This document shows, one piece after another, positions 43,906-52,911 of a DNA stretch of 64,000 nucleotides (position 1 is its first letter; every line of letters begins with the position of its first letter). This stretch comes from Symsagittifera roscoffensis. Taxonomy: Eukaryota > Xenacoelomorpha > Acoela > Convolutidae. The translations under genes were made by a program, and so were the position numbers. Under the pieces are notes generated by a model. It saw only the letters and a list, made by a program, of their open reading frames with translations, was not told where the DNA came from and did not search any database. The stretch is taken from positions 2,916,001 to 2,980,000 of the forward strand of contig NC_087062.1 of NCBI RefSeq assembly GCF_963678635.1, written 5' to 3'.

Positions 43906-44242
43906 AGAGGGTGAAGAGGTAGAACACAATCTGCTGCAAGACTATTTGTCCGGGGAGAAGGATGATGAGAAGAACCAGCGATCACAAGATCAACACCCGG
44001 GACAAGGAAATTTGTCCGGGGAGTCTGAGATAAACGAGAAAATTCCTGATGAGAAACAGGACCTAGAGAACAAGGTTTTGTCCGGGGAGTTCAGATGGAT
44101 GCGAAGAAAGCACAGACATGATCTGGAGGAGAGCGCGCAGTCTCCAGCACAACCTCTTCCACGGATGATGATTCCCGAAACTCAGGAATGGACACCTATT
44201 CAGACAGGGACTCGAGTTCGGGATCCGAACTGTCAGAACTAG
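43862..44242 (+). CDS. Element B Pol part 3: linker between RNase H and integrase
   Basis: The linker runs in the +1 frame relative to parts 2 and 4. It begins with a basic stretch and TVTFVDRDKEG, then contains three LSGE phrases from three copies of TTTGTCCGGGGAG (43945, 44011, 44077). By about 44130 the coherent reading returns to the frame of part 4, so the tail here is out of frame. Two opposite shifts less than 300 bases apart look like compensating indels in a loosely constrained linker. Confidence 0.6.
   Translation, partial: SSKRKKTVTFVDRDKEGEEVEHNLLQDYLSGEKDDEKNQRSQDQHPGQGNLSGESEINEKIPDEKQDLENKVLSGEFRWMRRKHRHDLEESAQSPAQPLPRMMIPETQEWTPIQTGTRVRDPNCQN
43945..44089 (+). repeat. Three copies of TTTGTCCGGGGAG, matching the element B polypurine tract
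   Basis: The 13-mer occurs at 43945-43957, 44011-44023 and 44077-44089, about 66 bases apart. A fourth copy is at 46568-46580 in another reading frame. The last 11 bases recur at 57287-57297, directly before the 3' LTR. Confidence 0.92.
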
Positions 44243-45789
44243 CGATACACACGCTACTAGTGGAAACTCGGGCAAGGGACCTGGACAGAGAAGTGTACCA
44301 GGATCCTGACAGTGATCGCTACCTAATACCAAGCGAAAGAGTCTTTGACAACGCAGCGGATGACTTAGAAACAATAGCAGTATCAAAGCGGTCGATGAGC
44401 TTATTGCCACAGAAAGAGGCAGTCAGGACTGATCTTCAACCGTTTCAGCAAGAAACACAACCGTTGGCGAAGATTTGGTGCGTTAAGATGGAAGAAGACA
44501 CACATCATCCCAACGAGCTGAATAGCCAGATGAGGGTCATGAAGACGTACTTGAAGGCGAGATACAGACTCTCCGACCTTCTAAGGGCGCAGAGAAATGA
44601 TCGCATGACAAGCAACCTGAAAAGGTGGATTGAGAATGGTTCTCCGGATAAAGGGGACCTCGAGGAAGATAGTTATCGCATCCTGAGACAATACTTCATG
44701 CAAAAGGAAGGGAGGTTATATTTGAACAAGGACGGGATTGTGGCTTGCAAAAGAAGGGAGAAAGACAGAGTCCTATACAAGTATAACGCGATAGTGTTAC
44801 CGCAACTCTATCAGACAGAACTATTATTCAGGTCACATGATCAGATGGGCCATCAGGGGATCGACAAAGTATATCAGAGGATCCTGAAGCGCTTTGAGTG
44901 GCCTGGGATGAAAAAGGCATGCGAGAAATGGGTAACAGCATGTCTGTCATGCCAACAGGTCAAGGATCCAAGGAAGTTGCGATTTCCTTTACAATCGATC
45001 GAGTCGTCTGAATTCAACGAGGTGGTGCAAATAGATCACCAAAAGATATGCATGACAGACAATGGTTATAATCAGGTGCTGGTCATGATAGATCATTTCA
45101 CGAAGTATGCAGAGGCCGTGCCCTGCATAACTGCCTCGGCGGAAGAGACATGCGACCACCTGATCAATACGTGGATAGCAAGACATGGTTGTCCGATGAC
45201 GTTTCAATCGGATAATGGAACAGCTTTCGTAGGAGAGCTTACGAAAGAGCTTATGAGACGCTCACAGGTCGCTCAGGCTCACTCCACGACATACCACCCT
45301 CAGACGAATGGCTTAGTGGAAAGACAGAACAGGACGTTAGTGTCGATGCTGAGAGTATATTGTTCCAGGTACATGACCGATTGGGACAGATACCTTCCAC
45401 AGGTGATGGGAGCATATAACAGCACGCAACACTCCACTACTGGAGTCAGTCCACACATGATGCTGACGGGACACGAGAAGTCTTTACCCTTGACATTCTT
45501 CTACCCAGAGTATGAGGGAAAGAAAACATCTCCACAAGTTTACGTAAGGGATGTGATCAGACGTCAACAGGAGTTGAACGATCTGTGCAGACGAAATACT
45601 CAGCAAGCACAGGCAAGGCAAAGGAAAAGATTCGACAAGAAAGCAGCTGGCGCAAAAGCTTACTCGGTGGGAGACTACGTATGGGTATTTCACAACGTTA
45701 TACCACCGAAAGGGACAAAGAAACTTCTAAAAAAAATGGAGGGGACCCTCCATGATTACGGAGGTGCACCAGGAGGGACGCTTTTATAG
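44188..45789 (+). CDS. Element B Pol part 4: integrase
   Basis: After a Ser-rich lead, the zinc-binding HHCC domain is visible (HDQMGHQGIDKVYQRI and CLSCQQ, near 44840-44955). The catalytic core has Asp 45034 (VVQIDHQ), Asp 45211 (FQSDNGTAF) and Glu 45319 (TNGLVERQN), with 35 residues between the last two, as in all DDE integrases of this class. The C-terminal region leaves frame at an A8 run (45729-45736) and continues at 45752. The coherent frame extends upstream of the ATG at 44188. Integrase catalyses cDNA insertion. Confidence 0.92.
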   Translation: MDTYSDRDSSSGSELSELAIHTLLVETRARDLDREVYQDPDSDRYLIPSERVFDNAADDLETIAVSKRSMSLLPQKEAVRTDLQPFQQETQPLAKIWCVKMEEDTHHPNELNSQMRVMKTYLKARYRLSDLLRAQRNDRMTSNLKRWIENGSPDKGDLEEDSYRILRQYFMQKEGRLYLNKDGIVACKRREKDRVLYKYNAIVLPQLYQTELLFRSHDQMGHQGIDKVYQRILKRFEWPGMKKACEKWVTACLSCQQVKDPRKLRFPLQSIESSEFNEVVQIDHQKICMTDNGYNQVLVMIDHFTKYAEAVPCITASAEETCDHLINTWIARHGCPMTFQSDNGTAFVGELTKELMRRSQVAQAHSTTYHPQTNGLVERQNRTLVSMLRVYCSRYMTDWDRYLPQVMGAYNSTQHSTTGVSPHMMLTGHEKSLPLTFFYPEYEGKKTSPQVYVRDVIRRQQELNDLCRRNTQQAQARQRKRFDKKAAGAKAYSVGDYVWVFHNVIPPKGTKKLLKKMEGTLHDYGGAPGGTLL

Positions 45790-46072
45790 ACTTAGTACTG
45801 GCCGAGCCGCCCACTACGAGAACATCAAGCCACACAATCCATCGACAGAAGACTGGTGTATACCTGCAGACATGGAAGAAGGGGATTATCTAATGATGGA
45901 TCCTGCTTGTGAGGTCAATGAAAAGGGCACCAGGGAGAAGAACGATGGAAACGAAGTCCTAGAGGAAGGTACGGATACACCATTGGACCTGGATCCAAAC
46001 GAACAGATCGAAGCGGACGATGAAACCTTACCCTACGCAGAAGAGGATTGGCAGGATCCCGAACAGATATAG
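45752..46072 (+). CDS. Element B Pol part 5: integrase C-terminal domain
   Basis: The frame begins inside the integrase C-terminal SH3-like region (EVHQEGRFYRLSTGRAAHYE, typical of the gypsy integrase tail). It continues with an acidic segment and ends at a TAG (46070-46072). Coding continues in the same frame after the TAG, so the stop is either a mutation or is read through. Confidence 0.8.
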   Translation: MITEVHQEGRFYRLSTGRAAHYENIKPHNPSTEDWCIPADMEEGDYLMMDPACEVNEKGTREKNDGNEVLEEGTDTPLDLDPNEQIEADDETLPYAEEDWQDPEQI

Positions 46073-46084
46073 GTTCCCAAGAAC

Positions 46085-46786
46085 TTGGAACCAGATCTTC
46101 CGTTCACGATGCGGACTCGTCAGAAGGACGGGACGAGACCAAGAAAGAAATACAATCCTTACGGTGACGACTTTGTAGTGGATAGGATAGATCTAAAGAA
46201 AATAGTGGAGGAAGTAGTGGGTTTAGAGGAAATAACCGTGTCACAAGACATTGACATAGTCGATGATCACAACGATGAGTGGGTTGACGACTGGTCGAAA
46301 CCCGAGGTAGAATTCGACGATGAGCAACAGCAGTCAAATGAACAAGACTTGACGAACCTGCGTGTCTTAGAGTGGCTGAACGAAATGACATCAGACCCTA
46401 AAAAGACCAGCGTTACGATTCAAGACGTAGATCGTGAAAGCGCGAAATACATTAAGACCGAACGAGATGATCCTTCCTGGGCTGCCCAGGAAGGACAACT
46501 TCTCATTCCAGCTTCTAACCTTGACTTGATATCCGGTATGCGATCGACGGGGACGCCGATGGATATTTTTGTCCGGGGAGTGGGGGTAGGACTTACCCAC
46601 ACTGAAAACCTAATAATAAAAAAATTGAGAATAGCAAGAGAAACAGGAGAGTTAGAAGCAGAAACAGGCGAAGAACCTAAGAAACCTGACATAGGCAGGG
46701 TGGTTGAGTCATATTTTAACTTACCAAATGAATATTCAAGTAACATAATACTAACAGACAGTGATTTCATACTCACAAACAGATAA
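46085..46786 (+). CDS. Element B Pol part 6: C-terminal tail after an in-frame TAG
   Basis: The frame is the same as part 5 and is open from just after its TAG. RPRKKYNPYGDDFVVDRIDL is the basic/aromatic phrase that commonly closes gypsy Pol proteins. It is followed by about 190 acidic residues of unknown role. There is no ATG before residue 9, so translation probably continues from part 5. The fourth TTTGTCCGGGGAG copy (46568) is within this part and is read in a different frame from the three LSGE copies. Confidence 0.7.
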   Translation: MEPDLPFTMRTRQKDGTRPRKKYNPYGDDFVVDRIDLKKIVEEVVGLEEITVSQDIDIVDDHNDEWVDDWSKPEVEFDDEQQQSNEQDLTNLRVLEWLNEMTSDPKKTSVTIQDVDRESAKYIKTERDDPSWAAQEGQLLIPASNLDLISGMRSTGTPMDIFVRGVGVGLTHTENLIIKKLRIARETGELEAETGEEPKKPDIGRVVESYFNLPNEYSSNIILTDSDFILTNR

Positions 46787-46800
46787 CAATCACCGCAGAC

Positions 46801-47158
46801 ATGAGTTTTAGGACAGCGTTAGCGGCAGACTTTAAGAGAGAATACAAAAACGTGGAATTCCTTTGGAAGCAAAGACCAGGGATAGGGGGCGTAGCAGATA
46901 CCGGAAAAGTACTTATGCTTCTTGGTAACGAGGGCGAAAGAGAAGCAGCACGTGGACCCAGAAAACCTAGTCTTGTCTTTGACGAGGCTGAGGGACTTCC
47001 TTGTAGAAATGGACGTGAAGGAGCTCTCGCTTCCAGTGTACGATCCAAACAGAGGAAGACTATATCCTCGGGAATTGTACGCGCTTGTACACGTGATATT
47101 CTCTGATACGAACATACAAGTATATCTACATAAGAAATATTACTTAAGTATAGGCTGA
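46801..47158 (+). pseudogene. Small gene downstream of element B pol, broken by a +1 shift
   Basis: The ATG at 46801, with G at -3, opens 14 bases after the pol stop. About 40 residues are coherent (start MSFRTALAADFKREYKNVEF). Near 46918-46924 the sensible reading moves one base forward and runs to a stop at 47156-47158, giving LVLSLTRLRDFLVEMDVKEL and a tyrosine-rich end. The whole would be about 118 residues. I recognise no family. Its position is that of a small accessory gene. Confidence 0.5.
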
Positions 47159-47554
47159 GTGATGTGCGAGAGAGTGTTAGGCCAAAGACTAAGTTGTATG
47201 TAATGTGTGATATGTGTGTTATGTTATGTTATGTTATGTGTTAGGTTATTAAGATCATGGGTAAGTAGGGGTTAGTGACCATGAACAACTAGATGACGAT
47301 CTTGGGAATAGATCCAAAGTTTGGACTGTCCAATCTTAGGTCGAATTCCAAAATTTTAGAAACCAATTGATTTTAATAAATTTTAGGATAAATATCTTTT
47401 TATCTGAACTGTTTTTAAGCAAATTTTAACAATATATGTTAAGGTGAAACTGACAAGTGTGACATTCGTGATTTCTTTTCTAGATCCTGATTGATCATTT
47501 AAATTACTCACTTGAGTCAAAGAATTGAGTCAAACCAAACTTGAAAAGAATAGA
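47159..47554 (+). other. Non-coding gap between pol block and downstream module of element B
   Basis: No open frame is supported. It contains a short TTATG tandem (about 47218-47240) and AT-rich sequence. It could hold a splice acceptor or an internal ribosome entry element for the downstream module, but nothing specific is visible. Confidence 0.5.
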
Positions 47555-48883
47555 ATGGACAATTTCAACCTGGATGAATTTATGGACCTGGCAGAGGCAT
47601 ATGTAGGACCGATGGTAGATGCGATCTATCGTCGGCTGATCGAACGAGACTTCGCTCTGGAGGACCCAGAGGTGGTCATGTCGCTGACCGCCCTGATCAA
47701 CATCTTGGGGCACGACAACCGTGGGGACCGCCCCACGGAAGTCCTGTTGATGGCAGCATATGGAGAAAGAGGAGTACTAGACCGCCCGAACATGAGAGTG
47801 ATGAGGTGGAGAAACGGGGCTCTCTCAGGCAGTGACTTGGCGAATGAGCCTGGATTGGGAAGTTCTAGGACTTACCAACCAGGTGAGATGCCAATGCCCT
47901 CTAAGCCTAAACCTGGGTTGACGAGAATGCATCAGGAGATGAACAGCGAGGCGACCTCGTCTGGTTCACCACTGAGAGCAGCTGTGCCACCAAAAAGGGC
48001 GAAAGTAACACAGAAGGTTCAGACGAACCAAACCATACAAGATCTGGACGAGATGAACGATCAGCTGAGAAGTACGAAGAAGGAGCTGGACGAGATGACC
48101 AGAAGCATGCTCCAGATGGAGGAAGATCGGGACATGTGGAGAAAGTTGTTTGAAGACTGCAACAAAAAGCAGGGTCAAGAGATCGAACGCTTAAGGCAGG
48201 AATACAAAGAGCGATCGGAGCAGGTGGCGTTGACAACGGCCGTGGAGAAAGTGATACCTGCAAGGGATATTCCTCGTGGGCAGTCCCCGATGGAGCTCTT
48301 GACACCTCGAGAAATGAGTCAAACAACGGAGACACGGCTTCCAGCAGAGACGAATCGAGTAACAATTCCGGATCCTAGTGACACCTTGGGTGATCCCGTC
48401 GTAGAACAGACAGTGAGGAAGCTGATAGAGACAGCTGAACGACTGGTCGCTAACAAGAATGCGCCAGGTTCCGGGGTGACTGCACCCTATGGAACGATTG
48501 ACGATACGGGCAGAGTACAACTCTCCCTGACTGTGATCAGACAAGGGATAAGTAACGTGACACCACTCATGGGGAGCTCGAGAATCCCAGAGAGGAAAGT
48601 ACGAAAGATGCCAGCGAAGAAAGTGTCTCGTGTAATAGACGTGCAGAAGAATAATCAATTGAAGTATAATTTCACGGGAGTTCCGGAGACAGATCCGAGG
48701 GCCTGCTTCAATCGAGCTACCTGGAGCCCGGCTATGAACCTGCAGCAACCACCACTCGGGACATCTCACCTGATATTGGGAGACAGTTTAGTCAGAGTGC
48801 TGTCGAATTTGAGGACCTCGTGGGTCACCACGGTGATGGCCTTTGGAGGTGCGATGCCCAATTATATCGGATGGTGGAACTGA
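47555..48883 (+). CDS. Element B downstream protein, part X1: coiled coil and start of SGNH hydrolase domain
   Basis: The first ATG (47555) has A at -3 and G at +4, giving a 442-residue frame. The N-terminal 150 residues are unassigned. A coiled coil (about residues 150-220) includes DEMNDQLRSTKKELDEMTRS. At the C-terminus is LILGDSLVRVL, the GDS nucleophile block of SGNH/GDSL hydrolases (Ser codon 48785), and then the block II glycines (AFGGAMPN). The frame stops at TGA 48881-48883, in the middle of the domain. The next frame starts at an ATG that overlaps this stop. A coiled coil followed by an esterase is also the layout of ORF1 in CR1/L2-type non-LTR retrotransposons. Confidence 0.8.
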   Translation: MDNFNLDEFMDLAEAYVGPMVDAIYRRLIERDFALEDPEVVMSLTALINILGHDNRGDRPTEVLLMAAYGERGVLDRPNMRVMRWRNGALSGSDLANEPGLGSSRTYQPGEMPMPSKPKPGLTRMHQEMNSEATSSGSPLRAAVPPKRAKVTQKVQTNQTIQDLDEMNDQLRSTKKELDEMTRSMLQMEEDRDMWRKLFEDCNKKQGQEIERLRQEYKERSEQVALTTAVEKVIPARDIPRGQSPMELLTPREMSQTTETRLPAETNRVTIPDPSDTLGDPVVEQTVRKLIETAERLVANKNAPGSGVTAPYGTIDDTGRVQLSLTVIRQGISNVTPLMGSSRIPERKVRKMPAKKVSRVIDVQKNNQLKYNFTGVPETDPRACFNRATWSPAMNLQQPPLGTSHLILGDSLVRVLSNLRTSWVTTVMAFGGAMPNYIGWWN

Positions 48884-49290
48884 TGAATCCAGGGAAGATT
48901 CCCAATGTGATGATCTTAGTTGGGACGAATGACATCTCCAGAGGATCAGACGAGCAGGAAGCACTGTGGGAGTCAATGATGGTGTGTTTGTTCACTACCC
49001 TCTGGCAGAAGTTCAGTTGCGCGGTACTGACCGTTTGCACTGTGCCAATGAATACGAGAAGCCTGACAGCATCAGGAAGGAGGCACAACGAGGGAGTCAT
49101 GAGATGGAACAACATCTTGAGGAACCTAGCAAATCGAAATGCCGGAAGGATGATCCTCATGGACATTGAACATGAGTTGAGAGCCATGGATCAGGCCAGA
49201 CTGACCACGGATGGCATCCACTTCGACAGTATCGAAGGACAAGCTTGGTTGAATCGAGTCTTCCAAAAACGGTTGGAGGAGCTGGAAGCA
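48764..49290 (+). other. SGNH/GDSL hydrolase-like domain spanning two frames
   Basis: The key blocks appear in order. GDS is at 48779-48787 (Ser nucleophile), followed by the FGG block in the first frame. GTND (48922-48933, block III) and DGIH (Asp 48210+1000 region, codons 49210-49221, block V) are in the second frame. The spacing from Ser to the Asp-His pair is about 145 residues, normal for a compact SGNH esterase. All catalytic residues are therefore present. The domain is cut by the frame change at about 48850-48883. Known members hydrolyse esters, including lipid and carbohydrate esters. The substrate here is unknown. Confidence 0.85.
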
Positions 49291-51552
49291 GAACTCTTTG
49301 ACACAGGAGTGCTGAAGGAAGAGGGAACGGCGAGTGATGCGGTAATTACCACCTTTGTGCCTCCTAGCCTGGAAACACGCCTGGGTACGGTCCCAGCCGT
49401 CACGAATTACCGGCAACAAAGCTCCAGCGAACCAGGTCGAAGAACAGACGTGCAGGATCGGTTGGGAGAAGCACCGATGAGGAGAACAATTCATCCTAGG
49501 AGAAGGATAGGACCTGTCAACCAACCAATCGAAGAAGTAGCCGGCACATCTAGATCGGACACTAGATCGGAGACGACGAGTACCAGTCGAGAGGAAAGAC
49601 CGAGCAGAGGCTCATTGTTGTGGTCGAGGTCCATACCGTCTCCTTGGCATATATACAAAGACGAACTAATGAAGCTGGATCTCCAGAGAGTAAGCTTCAT
49701 CGAAGATGCAAGGAGGATGTTGAATGGAGCGATGCTATCCGTCAGCAGATTATACTCAATAACCGGCGTAGACTGGTTGATAGCCGCTAGCATAAATTTC
49801 AGCTCCACGACGGCCTTGAGATTTGCTGATTTGGAGGGACTGCCCTCTAACAACACGATGGGACCAGTGAATGCGAGACCGTTGCAAGATGTGAGATTGA
49901 ACCATGATGAGGGGAATCGTGAAGAGAGACCAGGAAGATTCCTGACGGCGAGAGCGCCGATTGGACAACACGTGAAGATATTTAGGCAGCTGACGACACT
50001 ACCTGGTCATGTGAAGGAGAGAGTGTACCCAAAACTAGTGAACCAAGATGGTGATGCCCAGAGATATGGCGGATTGACAGCGATAAAGAAAGATGAGACC
50101 ATCTTCGCCGCCTATGACAAAGCAGAGATGAGGAAGGCCAAAATCATGGTAGTAGCGAATTCAGAGTTCGTGTACACCTCCAAGTCTTTGTTTTGGCCGG
50201 ACGTCATAATGTTGGCCGCGGTTGACCTAGACCTATTGCAATCAGTGTCTTTGGCTATAGGGGTACAAAGGCAGACAGAAATGAACCCAATTACGATTGT
50301 GTTTGCTGGCATCAATGACCACCTACACAGTAGAGGTTTTCTGAGCAGGCTCAGAGATCCTGCAACAGCAGAAAACGCAGTATGGCCAGCAATAAAAGAC
50401 ATCCTGGAGTCGATGGGTGAAGTGGTGGATGCGACGAAGGAGGGGTCATTCAATAAAGGGGCGTTGAGAGTAGTATTCGCGTTGTCTCCGGGATATGCAC
50501 ATCTCCCGGAAGGACTGAAATTTGTGTATGCAATGGTGGCCTTACTTTCGGAAGGAAAATATGATGTGATCATATCGGCCCCGAATCGCATGATAGAAAT
50601 GGAGAACCTGAGGCCACTTAAGGCTGAACTGCCTGCAGTATGGTCAGATATCTCAAACGCGATGAGAGGATTCAAGGACCACGCGCTACACATGTTAGTG
50701 TTGGACGAAGTGCTGGGGTTGGAACTGTCCAACTTCAGTCGGCAACTCAAACTGAAACCGGGAATAGACGACGACCATCGAGTGATCACGGCAATGTCCA
50801 ACGACTTATGGTTCCGAGCAATGGAAGTGGCGAGTGAGGACACAAGAAGAAAAAATTCACTAGAGACGAGAACCAAACCGGAAGCCAACCAGTGGCTACA
50901 CCTGAATCCTAGAGTAGCGGCATTGGGTGCAGATGCTTTTCAGCAAGGCCCCGTAATGATCACGAAGATACATGCCTACTTGTTGAAGGAGGTGAACCTG
51001 GCGGAAAATGCCGGAGAAAAGACCGCTGAGTTTGTGAACAGAATGTGTCAGATTACCCTGGAAACCTTCTGGACTCAGGAAGTGAAGGGACAGGAGGGAT
51101 TTGAAAGGACAGACAGCATGCTAGAAGGGTTGAGAGCCGGATGGACCGCGTCCTTCTTGGCAAAAGTTTACCCGAAAGTCTCGCACTATTTGATAAAAGA
51201 ATTCCTCCAAGCAGCAGTGAGAGTATCGATAGTGGAATTAATAGCCTTGTTCGTGACATTCGGAGCGGAGAGTTTCGTGAAAGGACCGGCGATACTGATT
51301 ACGGATGGAATACCGGAGAAGACGGGAACTCAGACTAGACGGACTTCTGACATTGATCGCAATAACCCACGGAAACTTGGGAGGACTAATGAAACTGGCA
51401 CGTTGTCCAGAGCAGATGAAAGAGAGAGTGAGGAACCTGGATATGAAGAAATCCACGGACTCGTGGAACAAAATAAGAGACCTGAGACACACTCTTATCC
51501 AGTATCTCTTGCAGCAAAATCGCTTTGGAACCGGAGAAGACGAGACAATTGA
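48883..51552 (+). CDS. Element B downstream protein, part X2: rest of SGNH domain and unknown region
   Basis: The frame is one base back from X1 and its ATG (48883) overlaps the X1 stop in TGATG. It begins with MNPGKIPNVMILVGTND, completing the SGNH domain by about residue 130. A Ser/Arg-rich linker follows, then about 550 residues of well-folded-looking sequence with no family I know. A second GxND-like phrase, IVFAGINDHLHSRG (near 50300), hints at a degenerate repeat of an SGNH fold. From about 51300 the coherent helical reading moves one base forward (X3), so the last 80 residues are doubtful. Confidence 0.75.
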   Translation: MNPGKIPNVMILVGTNDISRGSDEQEALWESMMVCLFTTLWQKFSCAVLTVCTVPMNTRSLTASGRRHNEGVMRWNNILRNLANRNAGRMILMDIEHELRAMDQARLTTDGIHFDSIEGQAWLNRVFQKRLEELEAELFDTGVLKEEGTASDAVITTFVPPSLETRLGTVPAVTNYRQQSSSEPGRRTDVQDRLGEAPMRRTIHPRRRIGPVNQPIEEVAGTSRSDTRSETTSTSREERPSRGSLLWSRSIPSPWHIYKDELMKLDLQRVSFIEDARRMLNGAMLSVSRLYSITGVDWLIAASINFSSTTALRFADLEGLPSNNTMGPVNARPLQDVRLNHDEGNREERPGRFLTARAPIGQHVKIFRQLTTLPGHVKERVYPKLVNQDGDAQRYGGLTAIKKDETIFAAYDKAEMRKAKIMVVANSEFVYTSKSLFWPDVIMLAAVDLDLLQSVSLAIGVQRQTEMNPITIVFAGINDHLHSRGFLSRLRDPATAENAVWPAIKDILESMGEVVDATKEGSFNKGALRVVFALSPGYAHLPEGLKFVYAMVALLSEGKYDVIISAPNRMIEMENLRPLKAELPAVWSDISNAMRGFKDHALHMLVLDEVLGLELSNFSRQLKLKPGIDDDHRVITAMSNDLWFRAMEVASEDTRRKNSLETRTKPEANQWLHLNPRVAALGADAFQQGPVMITKIHAYLLKEVNLAENAGEKTAEFVNRMCQITLETFWTQEVKGQEGFERTDSMLEGLRAGWTASFLAKVYPKVSHYLIKEFLQAAVRVSIVELIALFVTFGAESFVKGPAILITDGIPEKTGTQTRRTSDIDRNNPRKLGRTNETGTLSRADERESEEPGYEEIHGLVEQNKRPETHSYPVSLAAKSLWNRRRRDN

Positions 51553-52888
51553 AAGAGAGGAAGATGTTAGACGACATGTTGGAGGCATGCCGCTATTAAC
51601 AGATTTGAGCTTAGCTATGAGAACCGATCCCTTGGCGCTGATCAGAGGAGTCACGGAGTTCGTGACAGTGATCTATGGACCAGCAGTCACGTTTGCGTTC
51701 CCTGACGTTAAAGTGGAAGCATATAGGAGGTCGGTGCTGCACCTGAACCTCATATCGGCAGTGGACGGTAGTACACTGAACTGGTGTGAGCAGAACACAT
51801 TGCGGGAACTCATGAGTGAAGATCTGTTGTTTGCGAAGATATCAGAGCCAGAAATGACGATCATCAATTTTGACGATCACTTCCGTGACCGCATGGGAGA
51901 AGTAGAAAGAGAACACATCGAGGTGTTTCCAAAGCTTTGGAATCTGAGACCCTATGACAAAACGAATGGTGAAATAACCAGAGTGCCTCGTTTCACTGCA
52001 GCATACCACAAGGTGAGAGAAGAAACGAAGGACTGGGGCGATTACAAGAAGCTACCGGAGGCAATCCCTGAATTCCCTATAATAAGAAGGATGTTGCTCG
52101 GAGCAGTCTCCGTGGTACAAACTCCTAGGTTGAGAGCATTCGAAACCAATGAAAGGAGAATAGGGAATTTCGTGGGAACGATGGATCCATACTTCGTAGG
52201 GAGAAATGCCGCCGTGTTACAGTACACAAGATTTGCATACACGGATCAAGCGACGAGAAGGCGAATAAGCAACGCCGCTACTCCCAAGCCTGGAAGATTT
52301 GATGAGGAATGGAAAGGACTAGGCTTAGCTCAGATGAGAATGAGAGGCAGGACAGAATTGCCTGAAGCCTCATTAATCCTGACCAGTGTGAAAAAGGAGA
52401 TGAAAGTGGGAGGAATATTGCAGACGAGAACCTTCTTAGCACCCTTCGGCTGTGAAGAAATCAAAGTGGTCCATGGAGAAGAGGAAGATAAATCGGCCGG
52501 TACATTGCTCATACCGAGATTCCAGGAAGAAGCCGACAATGATGAACAAGGACCATCGAGCTCGAACAAGGATAAGTCAGAAGGAGATGACGGACAGGGT
52601 GGAAGCCGTCAGACTGAAGAACCCATGCAACAAGATCAAGCTGGTGGGGAAGACGACAGGGGATCGACAGGAGGAACATCCAGCCTGGATTTCAATATCT
52701 TCAGTGATCTTGAGAATAATGCAGACACGTTGGAAACGACTGAGCCAGCGGATGAAGGCATCTCGACACTGGAACCTTCGTCAGCCTTTGAGGAAATGAA
52801 ACGGAATTTGCCGGAGAGCAGCTCTCCTGGCAATTCAAGAAATAACGACCAGAGAATCCTCATGGATCACCTCGGAGGAGAAGAATAG
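51305..52888 (+). CDS. Element B downstream protein, part X3: unknown, acidic C-terminus
   Basis: This 527-residue frame overlaps X2 by 248 bases. Its N-terminus reads as a continuation of the X2 helical region (ELRLDGLLTLIAITHGNLGG), so X2 and X3 are probably one protein with a frame change near 51300-51330. The middle (about residues 100-390) is mixed and globular, without a recognised family. The last 130 residues are acidic and rich in Ser, Glu, Asp and Gln. It stops at TAG 52886-52888. No signal peptide or membrane segment is evident, which argues against an envelope protein. Confidence 0.65.
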   Translation: MEYRRRRELRLDGLLTLIAITHGNLGGLMKLARCPEQMKERVRNLDMKKSTDSWNKIRDLRHTLIQYLLQQNRFGTGEDETIEREEDVRRHVGGMPLLTDLSLAMRTDPLALIRGVTEFVTVIYGPAVTFAFPDVKVEAYRRSVLHLNLISAVDGSTLNWCEQNTLRELMSEDLLFAKISEPEMTIINFDDHFRDRMGEVEREHIEVFPKLWNLRPYDKTNGEITRVPRFTAAYHKVREETKDWGDYKKLPEAIPEFPIIRRMLLGAVSVVQTPRLRAFETNERRIGNFVGTMDPYFVGRNAAVLQYTRFAYTDQATRRRISNAATPKPGRFDEEWKGLGLAQMRMRGRTELPEASLILTSVKKEMKVGGILQTRTFLAPFGCEEIKVVHGEEEDKSAGTLLIPRFQEEADNDEQGPSSSNKDKSEGDDGQGGSRQTEEPMQQDQAGGEDDRGSTGGTSSLDFNIFSDLENNADTLETTEPADEGISTLEPSSAFEEMKRNLPESSSPGNSRNNDQRILMDHLGGEE

Positions 52889-52911
52889 AGGCCTCAGCCA
52901 GAGTACCTTTC

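Noticed and set aside
49126-49524. Minus-strand frames over gag, pol and X1-X4
   Set aside because: They are shadows of the plus-strand coding sequence and show no domain.
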